In this document: in pieces, positions 1 to 15,806 of the stretch | How positions within the stretch are numbered: position 1 is the first letter of the stretch | Layout: each line of letters opens with the position of its first letter | Assembly: GCA_000708835.1 (NCBI GenBank) | Contig: DF237152.1 | Span: 2,938-66,937, forward strand | Length of the DNA stretch: 64,000 bases | Direction of reading: 5' to 3' | Source: Klebsormidium nitens | Lineage: Eukaryota > Streptophyta > Klebsormidiophyceae > Klebsormidiales > Klebsormidiaceae | Notes under the pieces: model-generated | Database searches by the model: none | What the model saw: the letters and a program-made list of their open reading frames with translations, nothing else | Told to the model about the DNA's origin: nothing | Program-made: the position numbers and the translations under genes

Positions 1-1506
1 CGTTTTAAAACATGAGTTGCCACCTCGTGGCATAGCGCATGAAACAATCGGAACAGCGATGGCTTTCTTGAAGTCACAGGGAGTGCGCTATCTCCATGTG
101 ACCGGAGAAACCCATGATACCACGCCACTTCAGCTTTTGAGATGGGCTTATTTGCTAAGGTCCGCCAGCCGTGCGCCAGCCAGCCTCAGGTCGCTGTAGA
201 CACTTCTTCCAGGTCTGACTCGGCTCGATAGCTTCAGCCTATCCTAGAGGTTCTCAGCCATGCACTGGAAAAGCTCCTCATTTGGGTTGGTGATAGGCTA
301 TAGGTAAGGGGTAGATAGTGTAGATCGGGGTGTAGATAGATGGGTTTTTTGGGGTTTTTGGTCGCTGTCCTCTTGCTTCAGGGGTGCTTGGGACACGTTC
401 TGCTGCAAGTGACCATCGGGGCAAGCAGGGGGTTCAATTCAATATGTCAATGCAATCCCCTCTACTTCTTGTACTTCACTCCCTCTGGCCTCACTCGCCC
501 AAACGCCGGCGAGAATTGGCAACGTACCCCTGCATATGGCCCCTGGCGAACTTACATAGCTATAAATACCCATGTAAATCAAATCTAATTATCGACCACT
601 CCCAATTCTTTATATATGCCAAAATCTTTGAGTGGCGCGCATGTGGCTCAAGGGGTCAAGACACCTCACAATTGACATGGGCAAGGTCAGCGGTCCCGAA
701 CCTATTGCAAAAAGTCGCCGTTGACTCGATTTGGATAGGTCTCATGGCCAGGTTTGACCATTCGATCTACGATCGAACACCAAACGTGACCGGACATGGT
801 CCTCAGGCAAGCGGTTGAATTATGCCACACTTCTACCTCTGAAAAAGAACTAGAAGCGGATCACCGGATTTGCAATTTATTCCTCATATAACTTGGTTAA
901 GAATCTACAGTTAGGTCGTTGCGCCGAGCACTCCATATATGTATTCCTGTAGATCCTTTTGAGTATTGAACTTCGCAGGGGTCGATCGCCCATTGGACAC
1001 AATGGCAAAATGATCAGCAGAGCGCAACTGCCGCACCCTCGATTGAGAACTTGCTACTTCGCAAAGTGATCAGACGGGAAAACAGTGTCGACACTAGTTT
1101 TACTGCGTGTGCAGCGCCGGTAAAAGGTGCCAAACTTCGCGAGCTAGAGAAGCGAGTCATGAAGTAGCAACAGAGAACTCTGAAAAACTGATGTTGCCCT
1201 GCTGACCTTCGCCCCTGTGTAACTGTTCCGACGCTCTGTCGCCATCCGTACGAGATTGATTAGAGTTGTAGAACCTTGAAGGAGCTGCCCGAATCGACCT
1301 CTAGAACCAAGACGCTTGCCTGCTTCTTACATGGCCGTATGTCCCTCTTGCTCGCCTATCCGACTAGTCGAGATTGCTCCAGAACAGCTACACGACGAGC
1401 TTGACGATACACAGCTGACTCTTTGACAATTCTTGACAGCCAAAGAGTTCTGCGATTGTCCAGGAAGCGCTTCGATGCAGTGTCAACAACCCAGCCAGTC
1501 GCAGAT
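1..1506. other. intergenic region left of RPB7, no gene recognised
   Basis: I see no coding region that I can support here. A short open frame near the left edge (about 17-199) has no family I recognise. The part closest to 1507 should hold the 3' UTR of the minus-strand RPB7 gene. Confidence 0.5.
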
Positions 1507-4401
1507 TTATGTGCCCGTTGCGTCATCCCTTATTTCGCCTAAGAAGTCGTCCTTAATCGTTCCAATGGCGCTCTGCGAAACGATGAGAAAGCTTCAGCGA
1601 AGGGACTTGAGCGTAAAGGAAGTCTCTGGAGGGCCAAGCTTTAGCCGAACATGTATAAGCTTGCACTTGCCGTTGTAGGAATGCAGTCGTCCTCGTTCAC
1701 CCGGTAGACGCTCGGTTTGCGTCTCGAAAGGTAAGTATCTGATCGGATTTGAGCCTCCAATTTCTGGTCACGCAGACATTCTTGCCCCCGCTTGGCATTT
1801 ACGGAAAACCGGAGAGAGATACGAATCGCATTCGATTTGCGGCTCAGACAAGGTCTCGAGCACGGAGCGTGCTTCACTTACAATGTTCGTCGCATCTATT
1901 CGCATGCCCACTATTTTCAGCCGCACTTCCGTCTCTTTCTGTATCCGCCACTGCAAGAGGGTTGCATTGCTGGTCAGTCAACTCCGAGATATGTTCGAAA
2001 AGTTCCAAAAAGCAGATTTGCGACCGACTTTGCGGCAATGTTTTCGGTGGATATCAAGATACGTGCAGCACAAATACTCGAGGGCGATCAATAATTGATT
2101 GAAAAGGGACTCGGTGCCCGCATGATAGAACAGCATAATATCTTGACGGCTATGCTCATACACGGAAAGAACCATTCCGGTTTGCCTTCAGCTTGACGCA
2201 GACAGTCGGATTGAAAGCTAAGAAACGTTGAGAGCAGAAGCCATTTTCAAGAAGGCGGCGGCGGCGGCGCACTATTGAAACTGCAACTCTTCTTCATGTA
2301 ATTTTGACAGGCCAAGCGAAAGGTTGTTACGTGTATACACCAGTCAACTAGCATGGCCTTCAAACTGAGGTCTTTCCTGATAGGCAGCGTACTTACTTCG
2401 CCAGTGTCTGACTTGAAGCACGGCTCTTGTGTGGAGTCGAAGGTGAGGTCGTCAGGTATCAACTGTCACAGAAGAGTCCGACAATGACTTGCTTTATCTC
2501 GTCCCTTCAGCTTTTCCCGTTCTTCTTAGATCTTTGGTGATATCAGAGAGACCAAAGTCTGGGGCCACGCAGCAGACCGCAAACCACCGCTGATTGCAAC
2601 CAAGCATGCCACCTCTGACGACTTTCTTTCAATGATTCCTCATTTCCCCCCAAAAGTTGAGGTCAGGTTTATGGGAGTGAGTGTCTCAAGTACCTTTCAA
2701 CTTTCAGCCCCCACTAAAGTGATCCCCCTGACCCCAATCTGTGTGTTCTCAAAATGATGGTGAATCTTACACACAGTATCCTCGTTGGGCTTACATGATT
2801 TGATACGAAGACCTGCAGTGGACCAGCTTCCGCAAAGAACCCCATCTGCAGGCAAGTGGGGACAACGTGTAAGTACGCGTAGAGATCTTCTAGAAGCCCG
2901 AATGTGTGAATTACTGTGCGAAATTCCCAGAATCCACTTTCTGCAGTCATGTTAAGCAACAAATTGAACGCTTCAGGGGGTTGGCTCAGAGGATCATGAC
3001 CGTAGTGTGGCTCTTGGTCGACAAGGAGTAAACGGGAGGCAATGGTAGGAGTTTCACAGGCCGAGGTGCCTTGTCAGCGCCTGCCAAGAAAGAGCAGTCT
3101 CTCACATTCAGGCCTCGCTGATTGCTACGTCTCTATCACAGATTGTCTGAGTCTGGAAGTGTTTCTCAGGGCCCAATGACTACCCAACATTGAACCACAG
3201 GTACTCTTCAGGATCACTTGAACATGACATGCAAAACAGCGTTAAGTTAAAGAAGATCACAAAACACAAGGAGGGAGAACGTGGACTCCCGAGCCGATGT
3301 TGCAAACCCCTGCTAGCTATTGCCTTCTAGGATCGATGGTCTAGGTTGATCAGGTCTACCAGGTTTGACCGTCGATCGAAGGGGTTATAGCCGAAGGGGG
3401 TACCTAGGGAGTCCGCCGGGAGTCCCTGTTCTCCTTCCATCCGTTCTGACAGCATTCTCCACCTAACCAAGACCCGATTTTGGGACAGCTTGGAAGGCAA
3501 GTTGCTGAAGTTTCCAGGAGTCTTGCTCCTTTGCCAACCTTGGGCGACAAGAACGGCTGTCCGGTAAAACACTCTTGGTACAGAAGATGGGGAGTATACA
3601 AAAGGCCTCTTCTGAAAACAACGCAAGCTTTGTGCTTAACAATCATCATCTTGCAGAGCTAAACACTATTCATCTCCAATCAGATCACAGGTGCCTTCAG
3701 TCCAGGAGATTCTAGAGGGGGGCCACTGCAGCTCTGGCAATCACAAGCTCAGAGAAGATATTGGCAGAGCCGGCAACTTTTGGGCCACACAACCCCCTTC
3801 AGGTCCGCTTACTTTCAATAGAGCCACAGTGTGCAAGTTTGGCCGTCAAAGCATAGGACAATGTTGATGTGCAAGGAGGGGAAAATCAGCAGTTTCCTCT
3901 TCACCCCTCAGAACAACAAAATGCTCATCGTCCATCAAACGAAGGTCCGCAGGGAGCAATATCAGAAACAGACCATCTTTTGAAACAGACCATCTTTTGC
4001 AGAAGAAAGTCACACCGCCACCTCCAGAATTGCAAGCAACAATGCAGATTAAGCGGATTAAGCGGAGCAGTGTAGCAACTTTCTCAACGCATTCCAACAA
4101 ACACAGCGAGTGCGCACACCTTGAAGACCTGCGTCACCACGCACTCCAGCACCTCCCCCTTGAACGGCCGGAACACCAGCGCGTTGTACGACACCGGAAA
4201 CTTCACCATACCGGTCCCCGACGTGATCTCCCCTGATCCCTTGGGATCCACATTGGTGACCGCCACGATGAATCCATTCTTCCCATCGCATCGACCTTCG
4301 ACATCCTGCAACAGCTGATGAGTCAGCGTGTCGCGCAGCTTGGGGCCGAAGAAGCGCGGGTGCAGGAGCATTGTGCGCTCCAGGACTATGTGGAAGAACA
4401 T
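1507..4401 (-). CDS. NRPB7: RNA polymerase II stalk subunit RPB7 (NRPB7), 5 exons
   Basis: RPB7 pairs with RPB4 to form the stalk of RNA polymerase II, which contacts nascent RNA in the nucleus. Exons in order are 4401-4120, 2845-2795, 2462-2397, 1950-1882 and 1572-1507. All junctions are phase 0 GT-AG and the product is 177 aa, the usual plant length. It starts MFFHIVLERTMLLHPRFFG, the conserved start of the N-terminal tip domain, and the ATG has a good context (ccaccATG). The first exon ends in the conserved FRPFKGEVLECVV stretch. The small exons carry MGFFAEAGPLQVFVSNH, then LIPDDLTFD, then RLKIVGMRIDAT of the C-terminal S1/OB domain, then GTIKDDFLGEI before the stop. The first intron (about 1.3 kb) is much longer than the others. 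The gene is divergent from the MoCF-domain gene and the shared promoter holds telo-boxes. Assignment rests on family recognition and is very secure. Confidence 0.96.
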
Positions 4402-5597
4402 GGTGGCCCCTTCCAAACGAGCGCCCTGCTGCCACTTCAGGAACAAGCTTGATGTACTGTATTAGTAAATGATTGGCCACGCCCCAATCACACTGGAGCC
4501 TTGATTTCTAAACGCCCCATGCAATGCGCAGCGGATTGACGGAAAAGCGTCGAACAAGCGCCCCTTGCCATTGGAAGACTTTATATCCAACTTCTCGCAA
4601 GCTAGGTTGGTAGGGGGTTGGTAGCAGAAATTCTTATAGCCGGCCTCCAAAACCCTAAACGCAAACCCTATTGGTGCAAGCTGCTGCTTTCCTCTGCTCT
4701 TGCAAACCCTAAACTTTCTGGGTGGCGCAAAGTAAAAACTGAAGCCTCTCTTCACTGAAGCCTGAAGGGCCCTGGGCCATGGCCATCTTCTACTCTGAGT
4801 TCCTATTGTTCAAGAGCCTGTGATCTGCAACTTGCAGGACCCCTCCACGTTTAGGGAGCAGCATCTTGAAAGCGTCTGTGCATGGCGTCTCGCTCGATGG
4901 TTGGGCTCATGCAGAGCTCCAACCTGCTTAAGCTACTTTGGAGGCCAGGTGAGCTTGCCCAACGCCTTGATACCGAGATCAAGTTGGAGGTCAGCATCCA
5001 ATAAAGCAGTTCTGATCAATCTGATTGACCTCCATTTTAGTCCAATCGTCGAGACACAACAAGGTGGTCATCGGCAGCATTGCGGTCCCCTGATGTACGC
5101 CAGTCAATTGTTGCATCAAGGACATTGCAAGTTTGTAACCACTATGCAATTCAAGATGCGTCCTGAAACACCTCAGCCTATTGTAAGATTACGTACTCGC
5201 TAGTAGTTTTATCTTCCCTTCAGAAAATGCGTGTGCACTGTTTTCCTCGTGTCACTCCTCTTGTACCACCACTTGTGAAGGTCCATCAAGCATCAACAGG
5301 GTGATTGCAGCCCGCACCACCCTTGCATCGTAATAGTATCTTATGTTTCATCCCACCCCAGCCTTTGACCTTGACGACACCACTTCTCATGTCGAAACCT
5401 GTGCTCATGTCGATCACGGACGGTGCCTTGGTACACTTTACATTCAAAGGCACCACCGGAACCACCAAACTTACAATACTGCCTGCTTGACATCAAAAGC
5501 AAGGGCCACATCTGCATGTGAAATATTGATTGTCGAAATCATCCAGCAAAGGATGAATGATCCGAGTTGAAAGTCCTGGCGATGCTTTCCTGCAGGT
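4402..5597. promoter_or_regulatory. divergent promoter region, RPB7 / MoCF-domain gene
   Basis: This gap of about 1.2 kb lies between two head-to-head genes and must hold both promoters and 5' UTRs. I see no supportable coding exon in it. Its clearest motifs are three telo-box-like sequences at 4650-4712, listed separately. Some 5' UTR exons could be present but cannot be called from sequence alone. Confidence 0.55.
4650..4712. promoter_or_regulatory. cluster of three telo-box motifs
   Basis: AAACCCTAA occurs at 4650-4658 and 4704-4712, with a shorter AAACCCTA at 4663-4670. The cluster is about 250-310 bp upstream of the RPB7 start codon. In plants this motif is a known promoter element of translation and cell-cycle genes. 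Function here is inferred. Confidence 0.6.
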
Positions 5598-8500
5598 ATG
5601 GCTGCTCTTCAACAGGGGTCCTGCCTACCGTCGCTCCATTCCTTCAGTAGTGTCACAAGTTTGCGGACTTGCACCGCTCTCAACTCCCCCAGTCAAAGCT
5701 TCTTTCCACTCCAACCTTCCCTTACGACAAGCGCAACTCATTTACCCCATCATAGAGTAGCTCGCAGCCAGCCAGAGTCAGGATCAGTAGTCGCCTCATG
5801 TCAACCTTTGAGACTTCAAAGAAGTTTTGGTATCGCAGCATTGGGGCGGGCTTCTGTGACGTCCATGAGTGGCATGGGGGAAAGCTTGAGCCATGACACT
5901 CCTGGACAACCTGAGAATCCTCGTGCGGCGCTCCTGATCATAGGCAATGAGATCTTGACGGGGAAGATCCAGGACACAAACACAGCAACATTAGGTAGGG
6001 CAGCCGTTTAATGCTCCCATCTTTGCATGCCCTTTTCCCCCATTTCACACTCTTGTTGGGTTTGCTTCGTCTGCCTCAGACGTCCTTACGCATGCGTTTC
6101 CTGTTTCAAGCATGCCCTGGCTCAAAACGCAAAGTGAGAACATACTTCTTTTGACATAAAAGTTGTAAGAACGTCTGGCATCTTTCAGTCTACATCATCA
6201 GCCTTCTGCAGTCTGTTGCCCCCGGCTTCACACTATTGAGCCGTAGCTGGTGTTCCCCTGATCTTTGTCTCTCCAACTGGTCAGCCGATTGGCAGCATTT
6301 CATACGATCCACCAGGAACTCTTAAGTGAAAGAGACTTGGTGTTTCCCAGCTCTAATGTACCAGCTTTTGAGGTCGTCGACAGCGTTCTAGCGCGATCAC
6401 CTGTCCACATTTGTCAAGAATCAAAGACTACGTGGCTGATATCCTGGCCTGCAGAAAGTTTGAGGATACATATGTTCGATGCTTTGTGTTTAAAGGAGTC
6501 GGTCCAAAAGTCCCCTTCTTTTCGCTATGCTTTCTGCACGAAAACGCGACTTCCGAAATACTTCAAAAGACTTACTCTCTCAAAAGGCGTCAATGTAACA
6601 TCAAGGTCCGGATCCACCTTTGTCTTGTATGCACCACAACTTGAAGTGGGTCGTTGCAATACTCGGGGGTGGTTGCTGATTACATCTCTTCTTCCCAGCC
6701 AAGCTTCTCTTTAGCCGCGGCGTTGACCTTGTGCGAGTCGAAGTAGTCCCTGACATTGAAGAGGACATCGTCGAGTCGATCCACGGACTGTGGAAGCGTG
6801 TCGGAGGCCAGGACCGGGGCTTTATCTTTACCAGGTAAGGGGCCAGCGATGCTACACGACAAAAGGACGCTTTCAGTTACATGAACGCTGACCTTAAGGC
6901 AAGCTGCACTTTTGTAACAGCTGATGTCATTCATCCACACATGAAAGTTCGGGAGTCCGAGCTTCACTTTTGGAGTTGATATGACGTTGTAAATGTGCTT
7001 AGAGAGAACGACGAAATTGCGAGTTAGAATGGAAGAGAAAGTCACAATAGGAGCTCCCGCAAGAAACAGGACCCCACTTCCTGGTGATTGCAGTCGGCGA
7101 CTGGCAATTATCGAGTCTGTTTTTTGCTCGACCTGTCTTCGGATCATCAGGACAGTCCATAGACGTTGCGCATGCTGTTCATCCTGGCGCCTCTGCACCG
7201 AGAGTACGGAAGGACGAATGTCGGAGGAGACTACTCCAGCAGGTCTGACCTGGTTCTACAGGGCCTGAAAGCTGGCCTCGCAAATCGACACGGACTGAGT
7301 CGGGTTGAAAGTCCTGACGACCGTCAAAGCGAGGTCTGTACCGCATCAGCCCTTTCAACCAAATTGATCCTCTCTTCTCTTGGCAGCGGCGGCATCGGGC
7401 CGACGCACGATGACGTCACCTATGCGGCAGTTGCGAAGGCGTGCAGTACGGACTTGTCTCTTCACCAGGCCACAGTCGAGGTGGGTTGTTTCGACCGGGT
7501 ACCTCTAGTCAACTTCCTGGCACAAAGTGAGGCTTTTACTGACGGCAGGACACACTGTACTTACCATAGGGAGCTTGGTCGCACAAAAGTGATTTCAATA
7601 AGAAACGCAGACGGAATGTTCCTACATGCGGTCTAATGACAAGCGAAACTTGGGCCCATTGGTTCCGACAGTCGACACTTTGCAGTAATTTCCGCTCAGG
7701 CGTCAATGTCGTCACCGTCGTGGTGGGGCCCAGTTGGACCATCTGATTTCGTGGTCCTGTAGATATCCCACTTTTTATGCGATCTGCTGGTTCTGCCGTA
7801 TTTCGTTCCGCGGAGTTTCAGATGAAAGCGTGCTAAACTGATTCGACAGCTCCTGCCTTTCCCGAGTTCCTTCTGGGCAAATTCTGGCCTTGCAAAGCTC
7901 CACACAATCTTTGAGAAACGCCGTCGCTCTACGAGCCAAAAAGCTTGTAGAACACTCGAAAGAAAGCTCGGGCGATCGGCAGAAGACTTTGCTGATGAAT
8001 GCCATTCTGTTTGAACAAACGGCAGAAAGTCGCTCCTTCGCAGCTGCTGGGGCCGTCTGCCTGGTGTATTGCATCAAGTCAGCAAGTCAGCCGCGAGGGT
8101 TGTAACTTCATCGTACCCTAATGGTTTCCCTTCCCACTGCAGAAAATGCGCACACACTACGAAGCGCTAGGAAAGGTGCTCAACGAGGCGCGGCTACGGA
8201 TGGCCACGCTACCAACGGGTCAGAGAAACGCGCTTTCTTCCGCTTGCTCTTTCGAAACTTTGGCTGCGCGCTTGTTTCATGTCTTGACCGCCTGAACGTC
8301 CGGTTGCCACCCCCCGCTTACTGAGTGTCCTGAAGAAAATTTGTTTGACATTATATGGCTCAGTCGGTGTGGAAGCTTGATTTCGTGCGGGCTGTCAGCC
8401 TACTTTGCACGTTCAGCATTCCCGATTTCAGCTGCGGATTGCCATTTGTCTTACCTAGGAAGGGAAACGTATGTGTATGCTACCTGTCTTCACATTAAAT

Positions 8501-10765
8501 GGAGAGAGCTCTGAGCGGCGCACAACTAAAGGTTGTGAAGTCACCAAAAGGTCATTAAGTCACCACTAAAAGTTATGAAGTCACGATGAAGAATCATGAC
8601 GTCACCATTCGAAGTGGCGGCCGCCGTCATCATTTACCGCCTCCGGCTGTGCGTCGATCTTTTCGACGCTTACATTATGCAGAGTTTTTGAGACACAGTC
8701 TCGTGCTTGGACAAAGAAGTCGTAAATCCTCCTTGATAGTCGCTTCTGGACCAAGCAAAGCGACTCTCTCAATCTGCGACTCTCGTCAAATTGCTCCTCA
8801 TGTTCCTTCTCAGGTTGCGAGGTGCTGTATACCCCCGGACGCTGGGTGCCCCTGGCGGTGGTGAAGAACGTGTACGTCCTCCCGGGCATCCCGCGACTGT
8901 TCAACGCCATGATTGATGCCGCCAAGGAGGTACGCACCGCTCACATCAAGATTCTGTGCGGACTTCTTTCCTCCTCGCTGGCTGTTGGGACGTGAGTTTG
9001 CTTCAACCAGAAAGGCTGGACATGGTATCACCCGAGCGTGGCAGCTTGAAATCAGGTAATCAACCGGGTTCTAGGTCCTTTCAGACGTTGGCAGCGGCTT
9101 ATTCTGTGCGGGCGCGATGAAGCTCAAAGCGAACCAGCATTCATGGGTCGGCGCGACAACTTCGGGCGGCTCAAGCAAGTAAAAGTTGCGTGTTACTTGC
9201 CAACCAAGTATGGAGTACATCTTCGCTTCGAAGCCCTTCTAGCCGCCTTAAAGGTTTTGCTTTTGGCTCTGTTCTCTCGTAGTTCTGTCTCCAGTTCTTT
9301 TCCGAAGGAACTCTTGAGTTGCGCACGTCAACACCTGCTCTGTACTCCATCGTTTCAGCCGGTTGCTGAGCATGCCTTTGCCCCCAGTGAGAAGGCAAGG
9401 AAGGGAACTACTGATCTTAACATCTCGTTGCTGCGCAGCGGTTTACGGGGGCGCTCTACAGCCGACGGAATCTGTTCACCAAGCAGGTGAGACGTGGCGC
9501 GCGTCCACATCATCCCTCTCCAACCTGGTTAGTAAGAGTCCTTCCTTGCATCCAGATCAACTCGGATGCGTTACTCCTAGGCTTCCGGCAGCCCCCGGCT
9601 CAGTTGTTTGTTCAGTCGTTTGCCTTTTCCCCCAAGGGCCAATCATCTCATCAAACCATGTACCCCCCGTTACAACACAGTCCCTTTTACTCCTCCGGCA
9701 ATCACCACATTTTTACCCCCCGTTAAAGGCACTCTCCTTTCGCCCCCCCCCAGGGCGAAGGCGACCTGGCGGAGGCACTCTCCCAGGTGGCCAAGGACTT
9801 CCCCGGGGTTGCGATCGGGAGCTACCCGGCCACGGAACCGTCCGCTCCGTACACGACCAAGTGAGTGCAGTTGTCGGAACTGAGTCCGCAGTTGCGCAAG
9901 CGAATGCTGATTGGCTTTGCTCGCTCTACGATTTCAAAAAAAACTGCCGACAAGGTACACGGGTTCAACTGCTCAGGCGCAGTTTTGGCTTTGGTGCGGC
10001 AGATTGGGTCATGTCTCGGACGCTTTGGTCTGTACTTTGAAGTTTTTCCAATGGAGCTCGTCGGGCGGAAACGACACTGATCAATCCCAATGACACGGCG
10101 CTCTGACCCTTACTCCGTTTCGTAGCTTCTTACGCTGCTTTCTTTCACCTTTTCGAGAGTGCGAACCAAAGTCAAATGGAGCCTCCTCTTTATCCTGCGA
10201 CTGGTTTGATCTGATGCTAAGGCGGACGTGAAAATTCAGCCTAGACTGAAGCACTTTCACTCTAGGGCCGCGTGTGCCCCTCTTCATCCCCGTTCTGTCG
10301 GTCGAAGCGTACTCATTCTTCACTTCCACTTCAATCCGTACGAAATCATCAGTTTGAGCAGTTTCTTGAAAGTGACGCTCCTTCGGAGGCTCAGCAGGTC
10401 TACCTGCATCCTTTTCACCTTTTCATTGTTTTCACGCTATTTCCAGCTCAGTCCCTTTTCAATGCTTCCATTTATTTCCCTCTTAATCCAATGCTTTTCC
10501 TTTTTTCTTCCGTTTAGAGGCATTACTACCGGGCCCTTGTTCGTCCCGCACAAACATTTGTTCTCTCCCCATGACTCAAGCCCCGAATGCATGCCCTTTG
10601 AAGACACAACTAATAACAGGCACTTTATCAATCGGGCATATCCTTCTTGTGGGCAGGTTGAGCTTTGAGAGCCGAGACGAAAGCCTTGTCGCAGCGGCAG
10701 TCTCGGCAGCTGAGGCGCATATAGCTTTCTTGAGCGACGATATAGTTGAATCCTCACGGTCCTGA
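5598..10765 (+). CDS. CinA/MoCF-type molybdopterin-binding-domain protein, 8 exons
   Basis: Exons are 5598-5994, 6699-6834, 7387-7480, 8143-8218, 8814-8929, 9439-9486, 9754-9860 and 10657-10765. All phases close, giving 360 aa. The first exon begins with about 95 residues rich in Ser, Leu and Arg that look like an organelle transit peptide. The MoCF-type domain then starts with ALLIIGNEILTGKIQDTN, followed by LFSRGVDLVRVEVVPDIEED and the ligand-loop signature SGGIGPTHDDVTY. Later exons hold NEARLRMATLP, EVLYTPGRWVPLAVVKNVYV, LPGIPRLFNAMID and FPGVAIGSYP. The last exon gives KLSFESRDESLVAAAVSAAE. This is the pattern of the CinA-N / MoaB-Mog superfamily in its form that lacks the CinA deamidase domain. 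Family members bind pterin or nucleotide ligands, and a relation to FAD or molybdenum-cofactor enzymes is often suggested. The substrate here is unknown. Confidence 0.9.
8536..8607. repeat. four ~20-bp degenerate direct repeats in an intron
   Basis: Inside the fourth intron of the MoCF-domain gene the core (G)AAGTCAC recurs at about 8538, 8557 and 8578, followed by the variant GACGTCAC at about 8598. Spacing is 19-21 bp. The last unit contains TGACGTCA. It is too short and too degenerate to be anything but a local tandem repeat. Confidence 0.6.
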
Positions 10766-11622
10766 AGGTCCACAACATTTTGATTTCAGGACTTAAGGTG
10801 CAGTCAGCGGGTTGTATAGATTGTCGGAAGGTAGATGTGCATTGTGTTCACATGACAAAATTCGGCACAACTTGTCACCGTGAACGTATCCAAACATCAG
10901 AAACGTACAAAGCACACCATTAGTAGAAGCACGCGCATGAAATCCGTCCTGCAAGAAACTACTGCTTGGATGCCGCCGTCACAGACCTGAGCAATCAATT
11001 GGTAATTCTGCTAGGGGCATCCTCATTGAATTCGAGATCGGCCTGCGAAGAATGAGATTGAATCGAGATCGACGTACCGCGGGCGCACTGCCGGACCTAG
11101 CGAGACAAAAAGCAATTGGATACTTGAAAAAGGACGGTCATTTTCTACGGCACGGTAGCAATGCCATGAGTATGTGCTAAACGAGCTGACCTGAGCTTTC
11201 AGTGTTGCGTGTGTGTTTGTCACTAGCTCTCGGTTCCTAGTGCTGGCGAAACATATGGGGTGACGAAATTGCTCGCATCTCTGCATTACGAGTTAATGAT
11301 GTGATCGGATCATTCCAAATTGCATGTGGATCCAATCAACTTGTCCGGGGCCGGATTTTTGTTGGCCTAGCAGAACATTGGGTCGCGCCCATAGCGCTTA
11401 GCTGCGGGGCATTAGCACCGCATAGACCTGCATGGCCCCGCCGCTCGGTGGCCTGCATAGCTTTCAACTCTAGCTACAACTTTAACATGATAAGTGGGTG
11501 CATGGTTCCTGGCCTGCCACTTACTAAAGTAGGTGTAGCTAGGCCGGGCTCGTGCAGGGCTCCAACTTCGGCCCGGGCGGCCTAGCTATCATGCGGTTCG
11601 CGCGCGATCGGATCGCTAACTT

Positions 11623-11796
11623 TGGCAACGTTCGCTTGAACTAACAGGCGCGTGAACTAAGATACGCGCCCGGGAGACGGGTGGGGTTGGTTTGGTGGTT
11701 AGGGTGGGTTCGGGTGCGGAGCGCGTCATCTTTTTGGGTTAGGGTTTAGTTTGAGTTCCCCGGTGACTCGAATCTTAGTTCAAGCGAACGTTGCCA
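11623..11796. mobile_element. ~174-bp element with 22-bp perfect terminal inverted repeats (MITE-like)
   Basis: The 22 bases at 11623-11644 (TGGCAACGTTCGCTTGAACT plus AA) reappear exactly as the reverse complement at 11775-11796. A nested partial repeat TGAACTAAGAT follows the left arm at about 11652 and matches the complement of the right arm. The interior is GC-rich and contains plant-telomere-like TTAGGGTTT. I see no clear target-site duplication, so a transposon origin is likely but unproven. A structured regulatory element is the alternative. Confidence 0.55.
11739..11747. promoter_or_regulatory. telo-box upstream of alpha-tubulin
   Basis: TTAGGGTTT lies about 660 bp upstream of the alpha-tubulin start, inside the inverted-repeat element. 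It matches the plant telo-box in reverse orientation. Regulatory function is inferred from the plant literature. Confidence 0.45.
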
Positions 11797-12139
11797 GTAT
11801 GCGCGACGTACTACTAGGTACTAGCTCGCGAAGACCCAAAGTATGAACCGTCGATTTGCACTGTTGGTCCGCACGGCGCAGTCTTGAAGTAATAGTCGCC
11901 GTAACTCAGCACCCTACTTCCGAGCCGTCGATTGAATTGCGGTATGAAAATCTGACAGTATACGATGCAAACCGTCCAAACTTGCGCGCGGGGGCGCTTT
12001 AAATCAATCTGAGCCGTCCGATCAGACGCTTGACAGTTGCGGAAATCTGTCGGGGCAAAGATCTCCAAATTACCTACAGCACAAACCGCGCAATCCTTTT
12101 CGACCCGCGCAAGCAACAGGTTGGGGAGAAATAAGGTAG

Positions 12140-15806
<3,667 letters not shown>

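Noticed and set aside
17-199. Short open frame at the left edge
   Set aside because: No start context, no family resemblance and no splice-linked partner; not supportable as a gene.
8536-8607. Repeat cluster considered as a CRISPR-like array
   Set aside because: Only four degenerate ~20-bp units, no spacer structure, inside an intron of a eukaryotic gene.
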